Of a DNA stretch of 64,000 nucleotides, positions 56,788 to 64,000 are shown piece after piece. The notes beneath the pieces were generated by a model. The model saw nothing but the letters and a program-made list of their open reading frames with translations. It was not told the origin of the DNA and did no database searches. The DNA comes from Fen-183 sp036504335. Lineage in GTDB: Bacteria > Acidobacteriota > Thermoanaerobaculia > UBA5066. Where the stretch lies: assembly GCA_036504335.1 (NCBI GenBank), contig DASXVJ010000014.1, positions 106,117 to 170,116 on the forward strand. The letters are read 5' to 3'. The position numbers and the translations under genes were made by a program. Numbering within the stretch: position 1 is the stretch's first letter; each line of letters begins with the position of its first letter.

Positions 56788-57600
56788 ATGCGGGCGATCC
56801 CCTCGACGGGAGAGTGGCTGACCCCGGTCGGCCTTGGGACGTGGGAGACGTTCGACGTCGGGCCCGGCCGCGAGACGCGCCAGCCGCTCGCGGAGGTCCT
56901 CGCGCGCTTCGTCGCAAAGGGCGGCCGCCTCGTGGACTCCTCGCCGATGTACGGGCGCGCCGAGAGCGTCGTCGGCGCGCTCGCGGCCGGAGCGAAGCTT
57001 CTGCCGGCGCTCTTCGTCGCCACGAAGGTCTGGACGCGGGGTAAGAGCTCGGGCCTCGAGCAGATGGAGCGCTCGCTCCGGCTCCTCGGGAAGGTGGACC
57101 TCATGCAGGTCCACAACCTTCTCGACCTCGAAACGCAGCTCGCGTCGATTCGCGCCCTCAAGGCGTCCGGGCGCGTGCGGTACGCGGGTGTCACGCACTA
57201 CACGGCGTCGGCGCACGGGGAGCTTGCGCGGGTGCTGAAGAAGGAGAAGCCGGACTTCGTCCAGGTGAACTACTCCGCCGCCGAGCCCGAGGCCGGAGCG
57301 TCCCTGCTGCCGCTCGCGGCGGACCTGGGCGTCGCCGTGATCGCGAACCGGCCCTTCGGCGGAGGCGAGGCGCTTCGCCGCGCGCTGAAGACGCCGCTGC
57401 CCGGGTGGGCCGCCGAGGCGGACTGCGCCTCGTGGGCGCAGGTCTTCCTGAAGTGGATTCTCGCGGACCCGGCCGTCACGTGCGCGATCCCGGCCACGTC
57501 GAACCCGGCGCACCTCGAGGACAACCTCGCCGCGGCCTCCGGGCCTCTCCCGGACGCCGCGTGGCGCAAGCGCGCCCGCGACGCGATCGCCGCCCTCTAG
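56788..57600 (+). CDS. Aldo/keto reductase family protein
   Basis: About 270 residues from ATG 56788 (GTG 56785 possible). It is a TIM-barrel reductase with the early GLGTWETFDV, the catalytic region LVDSSPMYGRAE (Asp and Tyr), FVATKVW with Lys, LMQVHNL with His and the NADPH-binding end AIPATSNPAHLEDN. The substrate cannot be inferred. Its TAG overlaps the stop of the convergent MOSC gene in CTAG. Confidence 0.85.
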   Translation: MRAIPSTGEWLTPVGLGTWETFDVGPGRETRQPLAEVLARFVAKGGRLVDSSPMYGRAESVVGALAAGAKLLPALFVATKVWTRGKSSGLEQMERSLRLLGKVDLMQVHNLLDLETQLASIRALKASGRVRYAGVTHYTASAHGELARVLKKEKPDFVQVNYSAAEPEAGASLLPLAADLGVAVIANRPFGGGEALRRALKTPLPGWAAEADCASWAQVFLKWILADPAVTCAIPATSNPAHLEDNLAAASGPLPDAAWRKRARDAIAAL

Positions 57601-58142
57601 CTCGAGGTCCCGCCGAAGACTTCGGCGACCGTCGGTCGTTTCGGATCGGTCGAGAGACGCGCGATCGCGTCGCCGGCCTCGACCATCCCCTCCTGGACGA
57701 CGCGCAGGTAGAAGCCGGGCCGGCCCGCCGCCGCGAACGTCCTCACGAACGTCATCGACCCGAACTTCGCGCCGAGCTTCGCGCAGGGCGTCCGCGGCTG
57801 CGTGACGAGGACGCGCGCGGTCCCGATCTCGTAGACGTCCCCGATGCGGGCGTCCGTCTCGAGGAGGCCCTCCGTCGTGAGGTTCTCGCCGAACGCGCCG
57901 GGCGCGAGGTCCTTCCGCCCGAGGACGTCCGCCCAGTAGGCGTAGTGCTCGAGCGGGTAGAGGTAGGCGGCCTTGTCGGGGCCGCCGTGGTAGCGCGGGT
58001 CGGCCTGCCCGTCCCCCTCGAAGCCGAGGCGCCGGAGCGGAACCGCGCCGTTCGTCGGCTCCTTCAGGATGGCCGTGCGCATGCGGCGCTTGCCGAACGC
58101 CACGTCGCGCGGAAGGCCGACGTTCACCGTGACGACCCTCAT
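57597..58142 (-). CDS. MOSC-domain protein
   Basis: A 181-residue protein. MOSC landmarks are LGFEGDGQADPRYHGGPDKAAYLY, GAFGENLTTEGL, and QPRTPCAKL with the conserved cysteine (about residue 128). MOSC proteins handle molybdenum-cofactor-bound sulfur, as YiiM-like stand-alone reductases do. The ATG overlaps the stop of the upstream lipoprotein gene. Confidence 0.85.
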   Translation of the reverse strand: MRVVTVNVGLPRDVAFGKRRMRTAILKEPTNGAVPLRRLGFEGDGQADPRYHGGPDKAAYLYPLEHYAYWADVLGRKDLAPGAFGENLTTEGLLETDARIGDVYEIGTARVLVTQPRTPCAKLGAKFGSMTFVRTFAAAGRPGFYLRVVQEGMVEAGDAIARLSTDPKRPTVAEVFGGTSS

Positions 58143-59068
58143 GGCGCGACCTTGAACGTCGTGGAGAACCGTCCGCTGCCCGTGCGCCCGGTCTCGCCGC
58201 GCAGCTTCGAGAGGTCGAGCGTGACGGTGATCTCCTCGCCAGGAACGAAGTCCTGCGCCGGGGTGAAGGTGAGGAGCTGCTCGTCCGGGAGGTACGACGT
58301 CGCGCCGCGGACGTCGCCCGAGGACGTCCCGACGGCGAGGACGGCGCCTTCCTCGATTCCTCCGGTGACGAGAGGCATCGAGAGAAGGAACGTCGCCGAG
58401 ACTCGTCTCGCGGCCACGACCGATCCGGGGGCGGGGAAGACGTCGACGGCGGCCGGCGGCGGCGCGGCGGTCCCGCCCTCGCCGCCCTGCGGCCCGAGCG
58501 GGATCACGATCGCCACGGGCGGGAGCGGCGGCAGCGGCGGGGGCTTCGGAAGGTCGCCCTTGTGGACGCCGATGATCGCGAGGACGACGAGCGCGACGAC
58601 CGTGAGCGCCAGGACGACGATCCAGAAGACGGGCACCTTCCGGAGAACGACGGAGACGACGGCCCGCTCGCCCGCGAGCACGTCGAACGCCTTGTCGCCG
58701 GGGTTGTCGAGCGCGACGACGTTGCCGTGGTCGTCGATCCGCTTCGTGACGCGCAGGCGGTAGGGGCCGGGCGGCAGGTCCTGCACGGTCCACGTCGCGT
58801 TCATCGAGCGCGCAACCAGCGTTTCGCCTTTCTTCTCCACCCGGACGAGCTCCGAGAGGACGGGGAAGGCGGCGTGCCGATCCGCTTCGCGGTCGGCCGG
58901 CTTCTCGTAGATGGCGACGGTGACGGCGCCTGTCGGCGGGGCGCCGGGCGCCGGCGGCGCCGGGAGGTCGGCGCGCGATACGCCGATCGAGACGCAGCCG
59001 TCGAGCGCGAAAGGCGCGAGAGCGATCAGGAGCGCTCGCGCAACCGAGGAACGAAAGCGGCGTCGCAG
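58139..59068 (-). CDS. Lipoprotein with membrane helix and C-terminal beta domain, probable CTG start
   Basis: 309 residues if started at CTG 59068. GGGGGAGG lies six bases upstream, and the frame begins with a basic n-region (LRRRFR), a hydrophobic core and a lipobox-like ALDGC. The only ATG/GTG/TTG choice, GTG 58840, would remove the signal and the conserved-looking TGAVTVAIYEKPADR strand. The middle has a beta domain (PGPYRLRV), a second hydrophobic segment (about residues 145-165) and a proline-rich linker. The C-terminal Ig-like domain has FTPAQDFVPGEEITVTLD. Function unknown. Confidence 0.6.
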   Translation of the reverse strand: MRRRFRSSVARALLIALAPFALDGCVSIGVSRADLPAPPAPGAPPTGAVTVAIYEKPADREADRHAAFPVLSELVRVEKKGETLVARSMNATWTVQDLPPGPYRLRVTKRIDDHGNVVALDNPGDKAFDVLAGERAVVSVVLRKVPVFWIVVLALTVVALVVLAIIGVHKGDLPKPPPLPPLPPVAIVIPLGPQGGEGGTAAPPPAAVDVFPAPGSVVAARRVSATFLLSMPLVTGGIEEGAVLAVGTSSGDVRGATSYLPDEQLLTFTPAQDFVPGEEITVTLDLSKLRGETGRTGSGRFSTTFKVAP

Positions 59069-59138
59069 GGGTGGCCTCCCCCGAAGCTTGCCATCCCTCT
59101 TCTGCTTTCGAGGAAAATTCTTCTTCCTCTTCTTCTCC

Positions 59139-59144
59139 TAGAAT
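59139..59144 (+). promoter_or_regulatory. Putative -10 element of the thioesterase gene
   Basis: TAGAAT, 10 nt before ATG 59155; no Shine-Dalgarno. Confidence 0.5.
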
Positions 59145-59154
59145 CCGGGCCCGG

Positions 59155-59628
59155 ATGGCCGCGACTCCGAAGGACCTGCGCACGTGGTGGGCGCGCTTCT
59201 CACCCCTGCCGGGCGGCCCGTGGCTCTTCTCGCGCCTCTTCGGTTTCGTGATCCCGTATTCGGGAAGCGTGAGTCCGCGCATCCGTGTCCTCCAGCCCGG
59301 CCGCGCCGTGATCGCGATGGGCGACCGCCGCGGCGTGCGCAACCACCTCACGTCCATCCACGCCGTCGCCCTCACGAATCTCGCGGAGATGACGACGGGC
59401 CTTGCGCTGGGCTACGGCCTGCCCGACGGGATGCGGACGATCCTCGTCCGCGTCGAGTGCGAATTCCTCAAGAAGGCGCGCGGCACGATCACGGCCGCGT
59501 GCGACGCGCCGGTCTTCACGGAGATCGTCGAGAAGGAGGTCCTCGTGGAGAGCGTTCTCACGAACGAGGCGGGCGAGGTCGTCGCGAAGGGGCGGGCCGT
59601 GTGGCTCGCGGGGCCGGTGAAGGCGTGA
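59155..59628 (+). CDS. DUF4442 hotdog-fold thioesterase-like protein
   Basis: 157 residues from ATG 59155. The hotdog pattern NHLTSIHAVALTNLAEMTTGLAL followed by strands ILVRVECEFLKKARGTITA matches DUF4442 (PaaI-like). Such proteins hydrolyse acyl-CoA or bind acyl chains. It is translationally coupled (GTGA) to the nitronate monooxygenase gene. Confidence 0.75.
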   Translation: MAATPKDLRTWWARFSPLPGGPWLFSRLFGFVIPYSGSVSPRIRVLQPGRAVIAMGDRRGVRNHLTSIHAVALTNLAEMTTGLALGYGLPDGMRTILVRVECEFLKKARGTITAACDAPVFTEIVEKEVLVESVLTNEAGEVVAKGRAVWLAGPVKA

Positions 59629-60596
59629 GGACGGCGCTGACCGAAGCCCTCGGCATCGAGGTGCCGCTCATCTGCGGCGCGATGTACCCCTGCTCGAACC
59701 CCGAGCTCGTCGCGGCGGTCTCGGAGGCGGGCGGGATCGGCGTCGTCCAGCCTCTCTCCCTCGTCTACGTCCACAAGCGGGAGTTCCGCGCCGGGATGCG
59801 CGAGATCCGGTCGCTCACGAAGAAGCCCGTCGGTCTCAACGTCCTGACCGAGAAGTCCCTGTCCTCGGTCTATGCCAGGCGCATGTCGGACTACGTGGAC
59901 GTGGCGCTCGAGGAGGGCGTGCGGTTCTTCGTGACGGCGCTCGGCAACCCGCGCTGGGTCGTGGACCGCGTGAAGAGCGCGGGCGGCGTCGTGTATCACG
60001 ACGTGATCGACCGCCGTTGGGCCGAGAAGGCGGCCGCCGAGGGCGTCGACGGCCTCATCTGCGTGAACCGCAGGGCGGGCGGGCATCTCGGGAAGAGGAG
60101 CCCCGAGGAGCTCTTCGCGGAGATCGCGGATCTGAAGCTCCCGCTCGTCTGCGCGGGAGGCGTCGGCAGCCCGAAGGAGTTCCGCGCGATGCTCGACCTC
60201 GGGTACGCGGGCGTCCAGTGCGGGACGCGCTTCATCGCGGCGACGGAGTGCACCGCGCACGCCGACTACAAGAACGCGATCCTCGCGGCGGACGAGAAGG
60301 ACATCGTCCCGACCGAGCGCGTCACGGGCGTCCCCCTTGCCGTCATCAACACGCCGTTCATCGAGAAGATGGGGACGAAAGCGGGCCCGGTCGGGCGCCT
60401 CATGCTCAAGGGCCGCACGACGAAGCACTGGATCCGCGCGTGGTACACGCTCACGTCGGTCTACCGCCTCAAAGGCGCCTCGATGAAGGGCGCGACGTCG
60501 GCCGACTGCTGGCAGGCGGGGAAGAGCGTCGCGACGATCACGTCGGTCCAGCCGGCGGGCGAGATCGTCCGGAGCTTCGCGGCGGCGCTCGACTAG
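59625..60596 (+). CDS. Nitronate monooxygenase-like (2-nitropropane dioxygenase family) protein
   Basis: A 323-residue FMN TIM-barrel protein from GTG 59625. It starts LGIEVPLICGAMYPCSNPELVAAVSEAGGIGVV and contains CVNRRAGGHLGKRS, where nitronate monooxygenases have AGGH with the catalytic His. Phosphate-binding CAGGVGSPKEF and GVQCGTRFIAATEC follow. It oxidises alkyl nitronates, or serves as a related enoyl-reductase-like flavoenzyme. The pair with a thioesterase fits lipid or acyl-CoA metabolism, but that is speculative. Confidence 0.8.
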   Translation: MRTALTEALGIEVPLICGAMYPCSNPELVAAVSEAGGIGVVQPLSLVYVHKREFRAGMREIRSLTKKPVGLNVLTEKSLSSVYARRMSDYVDVALEEGVRFFVTALGNPRWVVDRVKSAGGVVYHDVIDRRWAEKAAAEGVDGLICVNRRAGGHLGKRSPEELFAEIADLKLPLVCAGGVGSPKEFRAMLDLGYAGVQCGTRFIAATECTAHADYKNAILAADEKDIVPTERVTGVPLAVINTPFIEKMGTKAGPVGRLMLKGRTTKHWIRAWYTLTSVYRLKGASMKGATSADCWQAGKSVATITSVQPAGEIVRSFAAALD

Positions 60597-60612
60597 GCCA
60601 GGCCTCGGCGCG

Positions 60613-60761
60613 CAGCTTGTTGTACGCGTCCAGCACGGCGACCTTGTAGCACTCGGCGAACGTCGGGTAGTTGAAGACGGTGTCCACGAGGACGTCGAGC
60701 GTGCCGCCGAGCGCGAGGAAGGCCTGCCCGATGTGGACGAGCTCCGTCGCGGCGGGCTCGT
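60613..60761 (-). pseudogene. 3' fragment of soluble pyridine nucleotide transhydrogenase (sthA)
   Basis: The minus frame encodes ATELVHIGQAFLALGGTLDV and then VFNYPTFAECYKVAVLDAYN, which match the extreme C-terminus of Si-specific NAD(P)+ transhydrogenase. Only about 50 codons are present. The rest of the roughly 460-residue enzyme is absent, and the HAD gene begins in its place on the other strand. The frame also runs past the expected end. It is a decayed remnant left by a deletion or rearrangement. Confidence 0.75.
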
Positions 60762-60775
60762 GTGAAGATCGCGCG

Positions 60776-61399
60776 ATGCGCGCGGTTCTCTTCGACATGG
60801 ACGGCGTCCTCGTCTTCAGCGAGGACGCCTGGTTCGCCGTGTACAACGAGACGCTCGCGCACTTCGGGCACGAAGCGATCTCCCGGGCCGCGTTCGACGC
60901 GATCTACGGCAACGGCACCGCGGCCGACCGTGACGCTTACATGCCCGAGCGGACCGTGGCCGAGGTCGACGCCGCGTACGCGCGCTTCTTCGAGGCACGC
61001 CTCGACCGGATCCGCCCGAACCCGGAGGCTGCGGCGACGCTTCGCGCCCTGCGGGAGATGGGCGTCGCGACGTCCGTCGCGACGAACACGAACCGGCCGC
61101 TCGCGGGCCGCATCCTCGAGGCGCAGGGCCTCCTCGGCCTCGTGGACGCCGTGACCGGCGCGGACGAGGCCGGGGCGGGGAAGCCCGACCCGGCCGTCGT
61201 CCGCCTCGCGGCGGCGAGGGCCGGCGCGCCGCTCGAGGCCTGCGTCTTCGTGGGCGACTCGCGGTTCGACGAGGAGGCCGCCCGCCGGGCGCCGGTGCGC
61301 TTCCTGGGCTACCGGTACGCCGCAGTCGAGCGGATCGATTCGCTCGGCGCGCTGCCGGGCCTCGCCGCGCCCAGAACCCGCGCGGCCGCCTCTCCGTAA
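60776..61399 (+). CDS. HAD-superfamily phosphatase (beta-phosphoglucomutase-like)
   Basis: 207 residues from ATG 60776. HAD motif I is LFDMDGVLVFSE, motif II VATNTN, the lysine is in GKPDPAVV and motif III is FVGDSRFDEEAA. The cap domain is small and helical. It dephosphorylates a small metabolite, perhaps a sugar phosphate. It begins just beside the sthA remnant. Confidence 0.85.
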   Translation: MRAVLFDMDGVLVFSEDAWFAVYNETLAHFGHEAISRAAFDAIYGNGTAADRDAYMPERTVAEVDAAYARFFEARLDRIRPNPEAAATLRALREMGVATSVATNTNRPLAGRILEAQGLLGLVDAVTGADEAGAGKPDPAVVRLAAARAGAPLEACVFVGDSRFDEEAARRAPVRFLGYRYAAVERIDSLGALPGLAAPRTRAAASP

Positions 61400-61411
61400 T
61401 AGAAGGACGCC

Positions 61412-62515
61412 ATGCCTGCCGACTGGAAGAAGCTCGCCGAGGAAACCGCCCACTCCTTCGACCCGGACGAGGTCCTCGGAATGTGGTCGGTCGACTGGCG
61501 GAAGGCGCGCGAGGCGTTCTTCGAGGACTACCGCCTCGAGATCGAGGCCGAGCCGCGCCGGTTCCGCCGCTGGCTTCTGAAGGCGAACGCGGTCGTCTAC
61601 GGCCTCACGCGCCGGCTCGCCCCGCCCCGGCGCATCGTCTTCGCCCTCGCCTTCGTCCTCGTCGTGCTCGCCCTCCTCCAGAACACGTTCGGCGACCGGT
61701 CGTCGGGCTTCGCCTTCCTCGGCCTCCTCGTTGCGGTCCTCGCGCTGATGTTCCTCCTCGCGATGGAGCTCGTCGACAAGCTCCACTTCAAGGACGAGCT
61801 CGTGATGGCGCGCGCGCTGCAGGCGCAGCTCGTCCCGCGCCCGCTGCCCGAGATCGGGTGCTTCGAGCTCGCGGGCGAGAGCCGCGTCGCGAACACCGTC
61901 GGCGGCGACCTCTACGCCTTCGAGCCGCTTCCGGGCGGGCGCGTCGCGATCCTGTTCGGGGACGCGTCGGGCCACGGGATGGCGGCGGGCCTCGTGATGG
62001 CCGTGACGCACGCGGCGTTCCGGACGCAGCTCGGCGTCGACGTGTCTCCTCCGGCCATGGCCGCCTCGCTCAACCGCGTCCTGTGCGAGACGGGCAGCTC
62101 GCGGTCCTTCTTCGCGGGAATCTGCGGCCTCCTCGACGCCGACGGCGGGTTCACCGCGATCGTGGCGGGCCACCCGGCCGTCCTCCGGCTGGACGGCGAG
62201 GGCCGTCTCGTCGAGCGGATCGGGACGGGGTCGTATCCTCTCGGCATCAAGAAGACCACCACGTGGACGCCCCTGGAGACGACGCTCGCGCCCGGCGAGA
62301 CGCTGCTCTTCCACTCCGACGGGCTGCCCGAGGCGCGCGGCGAGAGCGGCGGGGACTACGGCGACGCGCGGATCGAGGCGGTCGCGGCGGGCAAGAGCGG
62401 CTCACGACCCGGCGAGCTCGTCGCCGCCCTGACGGCCGACCTCGACCGGTTCCTCGGCCGCGTGCCGATCGACGACGACGTCTCGATCGCGGCGATCCGC
62501 CGCAATTCGGCGTGA
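61412..62515 (+). CDS. Membrane RsbU/SpoIIE-type PP2C phosphatase
   Basis: A 367-residue protein. A cytoplasmic N-terminus is followed by two hydrophobic segments (residues about 70-115), a linker helix (MARALQAQLVPRPLPE) and the SpoIIE-type phosphatase domain with NTVGGDLYAF, FGDASGHGMAAGLVM, AGHPAVLRL and HSDGLPEA. The metal-binding aspartates are present. It would dephosphorylate a STAS protein such as the one at 52412-52756, although they are 9 kb apart. Confidence 0.85.
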   Translation: MPADWKKLAEETAHSFDPDEVLGMWSVDWRKAREAFFEDYRLEIEAEPRRFRRWLLKANAVVYGLTRRLAPPRRIVFALAFVLVVLALLQNTFGDRSSGFAFLGLLVAVLALMFLLAMELVDKLHFKDELVMARALQAQLVPRPLPEIGCFELAGESRVANTVGGDLYAFEPLPGGRVAILFGDASGHGMAAGLVMAVTHAAFRTQLGVDVSPPAMAASLNRVLCETGSSRSFFAGICGLLDADGGFTAIVAGHPAVLRLDGEGRLVERIGTGSYPLGIKKTTTWTPLETTLAPGETLLFHSDGLPEARGESGGDYGDARIEAVAAGKSGSRPGELVAALTADLDRFLGRVPIDDDVSIAAIRRNSA

Positions 62516-63387
62516 CGGCCGGCGCCGGGCCGCGCCGCGGCGCCCTCCTGATCGCGGCCGCGGCGATCCTCTGGTCGTCGGGCGGCCTCGCGATCAAGCT
62601 CGTGCCGCTCTCCGCCGTCGGCGTCGTCTTCTGGCGATCTTTCGTGGCCGGAGTCTTCCTCCTCGCCGTCTTCCGACCGTCCCGCGCGAGATGGCGGCAC
62701 GCGGCGCCGTCCACGGTGATCGTCTACGCGCTCATGATCCTGACGTTCGTGTCCGCGACGAAGATGACCACGGCCGCGAACGCGATCTTCCTGCAGTACA
62801 CGGGGCCCCTTTACGTCCTCGCGCTCGGTCCCTTCATCCTGAAGGAGCCGTTCCGGAAGATCGACGCGGCGGCGGTCGCCGTGGCGCTCGGCGGCATGTC
62901 GCTGTTCTTCGTCGGGAGGCTCGACCCCGGCGCGCTGGCGGGAAACGTCGTCGCGGTGGTTTCGGGAGTCTTCTTCGGCCTGACGATCCTCCTTCTCCGG
63001 CGCGACGCGTCCGGAGACGCGATCCCGTCCGTCATCGCGGGCAACCTCGCGGCGGCGGCGCTCGCGCTGCCGTTCGCGTGGGGACACCTCGGGCTGGACG
63101 GGAAGGGAGTCCTCCTCGTCCTCTTCCTCGGCGTCGTCCAGCTCGGGATCAGCTACGTCCTCTTCGTGGAGGGGCTGAAGACCGTTCCCGCGGCCGAAGC
63201 GTCGCTCCTCGGGATGCTCGAGCCGATGTTCAACCCCCTGTGGGCGTTCCTCGGCCTCGGCGAGCGCCCCTCGACGTGGGCCGCGCTCGGAGGCGCCATC
63301 GTCCTCGCCGCCGTCGCGGGGCGCACCGTGCTCGGGGCGCGTTCGGGAGGACCCGCGGCCCCTGCGACGCCTCCGTCGCCGGACTGA
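62512..63387 (+). CDS. EamA/DMT-superfamily transporter
   Basis: A 291-residue protein with ten hydrophobic segments in two EamA repeats. Landmarks are LWSSGGLAIKLVPLS, YTGPLYVLALGPFILKEPF and the second repeat with LLGMLEPMFNPLWAFLGLGERPS. It probably exports or imports a small metabolite. GTG 62512 overlaps the phosphatase stop. Confidence 0.85.
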   Translation: MTAGAGPRRGALLIAAAAILWSSGGLAIKLVPLSAVGVVFWRSFVAGVFLLAVFRPSRARWRHAAPSTVIVYALMILTFVSATKMTTAANAIFLQYTGPLYVLALGPFILKEPFRKIDAAAVAVALGGMSLFFVGRLDPGALAGNVVAVVSGVFFGLTILLLRRDASGDAIPSVIAGNLAAAALALPFAWGHLGLDGKGVLLVLFLGVVQLGISYVLFVEGLKTVPAAEASLLGMLEPMFNPLWAFLGLGERPSTWAALGGAIVLAAVAGRTVLGARSGGPAAPATPPSPD

Positions 63388-63389
63388 CC

Positions 63390-63923
63390 ATGCCGCGCTG
63401 TGTCGCGTTCCTGAGGGCCGTGAACGTGGGCGGGCGCGTCGTGAAGATGGACGCGCTCAGGAAGATCTTCGATTCGATGGGCCTCGCGGACGTCGAGAGC
63501 TTCATCGCGAGCGGGAACGTCGTTTTTTCTTCGAAGGGTGTGAAGGGCCTCGACGTGAAGATCGCGGCGGGGCTCGAGAGGGCGCTCGGCTACGAGGTTC
63601 CGACCTTCGTCCGGACGGCAGGCGAGATCGCCGATCTCGCTGCGCAGCGGCCCTTCGCGGAACGGGACGTGGCTGCGTTCCCGACCTACCTGGTGGGATT
63701 CCTTTCGAAGAATCTCGACGCCGCAGGCGTCGAGCGTCTCTCTCTCATCTCTTCGCCGGACGACCGCTTCCACGTCCTTGGGCGGGACTTCTGGTGGCTC
63801 TCGAAGCACCACCAGGCCCGGCCCGCGATCACGGGCCGGCAGCTCGAGAAGGCGCTCGGCCAGCCGACGACGCTCCGGAACGTGAACACGATCCGGCGGA
63901 TCGCGGAGCGCTTCGCGAGCTGA
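63390..63923 (+). CDS. DUF1697 family protein
   Basis: A 177-residue protein with the DUF1697 start CVAFLRAVNVGGR, then FIASGNVVF and the C-terminal GRQLEKALGQPTTLRNVNTIRRIAE. The family is cytoplasmic and of unknown function. Two AT-rich arms like the dispersed repeat lie within it (63526-63542 forward, 63701-63716 reverse). Confidence 0.85.
   Translation: MPRCVAFLRAVNVGGRVVKMDALRKIFDSMGLADVESFIASGNVVFSSKGVKGLDVKIAAGLERALGYEVPTFVRTAGEIADLAAQRPFAERDVAAFPTYLVGFLSKNLDAAGVERLSLISSPDDRFHVLGRDFWWLSKHHQARPAITGRQLEKALGQPTTLRNVNTIRRIAERFAS
63526..63716. repeat. Widely spaced inverted pair of AT-rich arms within the DUF1697 gene
   Basis: Forward arm 63526-63542 (TTTCTTCGAAGGGTGTG) and reverse arm 63701-63716 (CCTTTCGAAGAATCTC), in the same orientation as the other pairs but with a longer gap. 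Confidence 0.35.
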
Positions 63924-63926
63924 CCG

Positions 63927-64000
63927 TCAGTTCGTGAAGGGGCGCCTCTGTTTCATCGTCGACGCGAACGTGTGCCGGGTTGCCTCCCGGATGATCGGCG
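63927..64000 (-). CDS. C-terminal end of a minus-strand gene (partial)
   Basis: The minus frame enters from the window edge and ends at TGA 63927-63929, with about 23 visible residues ending KQRRPFTN. It contains RHTFAS, which recalls box II of tyrosine recombinases. The tail after it is too short to hold the catalytic tyrosine, so this is probably chance. The call rests only on an open frame and plausible composition. Confidence 0.3.
   Translation of the reverse strand, partial: PIIREATRHTFASTMKQRRPFTN

Noticed and set aside
57597..59375. 592-codon minus frame spanning the MOSC gene and upstream DNA
   Set aside because: Only the last 181 codons resemble a protein family. The rest lies over the lipoprotein gene in another frame and is Arg-rich.
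63927..64000. Tyrosine recombinase suggested by RHTFAS
   Set aside because: Only about 12 residues follow before the stop, leaving no room for the catalytic tyrosine; the match is six residues.

Overview
The window is about 64 kb of very GC-rich bacterial DNA with short intergenic spaces, many GTG starts and many ATGA/GTGA stop-start overlaps. Two large secreted proteins carry the VWFA-related domain that is characteristic of Acidobacteriota. Together with a four-part branched-chain 2-oxoacid:ferredoxin oxidoreductase, an ADP-forming acyl-CoA synthetase and several peptidases, this suggests an acidobacterial, peptide-using organism with anaerobic amino-acid catabolism. That assignment is inference from gene content, not a phylogeny. 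No rRNA, CRISPR array, transposase or complete integrase was seen. There are two tRNA genes (Val-UAC, Asp-GUC).

Layout. 1-3651: partial membrane gene, DUF2752 protein, a divergent RmlD-like reductase and two polytopic membrane proteins. 3731-9064: an operon for 2-oxoacid oxidation (VorB fused to ferredoxin, VorA fused to VorC), a small four-cysteine protein and an ADP-forming acyl-CoA synthetase; together these would turn branched-chain 2-oxoacids into acyl-CoA and then acid plus ATP. 9115-11336: a lower-GC accessory block of unknown minus-strand membrane proteins, bounded by an imperfect direct repeat. 11404-15901: a paralogue of the small cysteine protein, a secreted prolyl oligopeptidase, a GT-C type membrane protein and an ICMT-like methyltransferase. 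15908-30755: FtsX-like permease, aminopeptidase P, RluA-family pseudouridine synthase, OmpA lipoprotein, VWFA protein, Ndk, LmbE-like deacetylase, SucCD, hydrolase, methyltransferase, phosphatase, secreted protein, VTT membrane protein and flavin disulfide oxidoreductase.

30816-34771: tRNA-Val followed directly by a lower-GC island with four unfamiliar genes, the last a coiled-coil DUF4041-like protein with a C-terminal T5orf172/GIY-YIG-like domain. 34768-43643: NTF2-like lipoprotein, a giant VWFA protein, tRNA-Asp, a Uup-like ABC-F ATPase, a TonB-dependent receptor and a truncated thioredoxin-fold gene. 43868-49758: asparagine synthetase A, then a tightly overlapping c-di-GMP signalling operon (MerR regulator, GGDEF-PilZ cyclase, histidine kinase, response regulator, EAL phosphodiesterase). 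49817-53726: CPBP protease, HExxH peptidase, RsbW-like kinase with its STAS partner, and a prenyl synthase. 53818-64000: a degenerate phosphatase-superfamily membrane protein, AstE/AspA-like peptidase, aldo/keto reductase, MOSC protein, lipoprotein, thioesterase, nitronate monooxygenase, a remnant of soluble transhydrogenase, HAD phosphatase, RsbU-like phosphatase, EamA transporter and DUF1697 protein.

Cross-cutting features: many first-of-operon genes have a TAnnnT hexamer only 6-13 nt before the start and no Shine-Dalgarno, which suggests leaderless transcripts. Two genes appear to start with CTG behind strong Shine-Dalgarno sequences. AT-rich arms resembling GATTTCTTAGAAGGGTGTG recur as inverted pairs, both between and inside genes.
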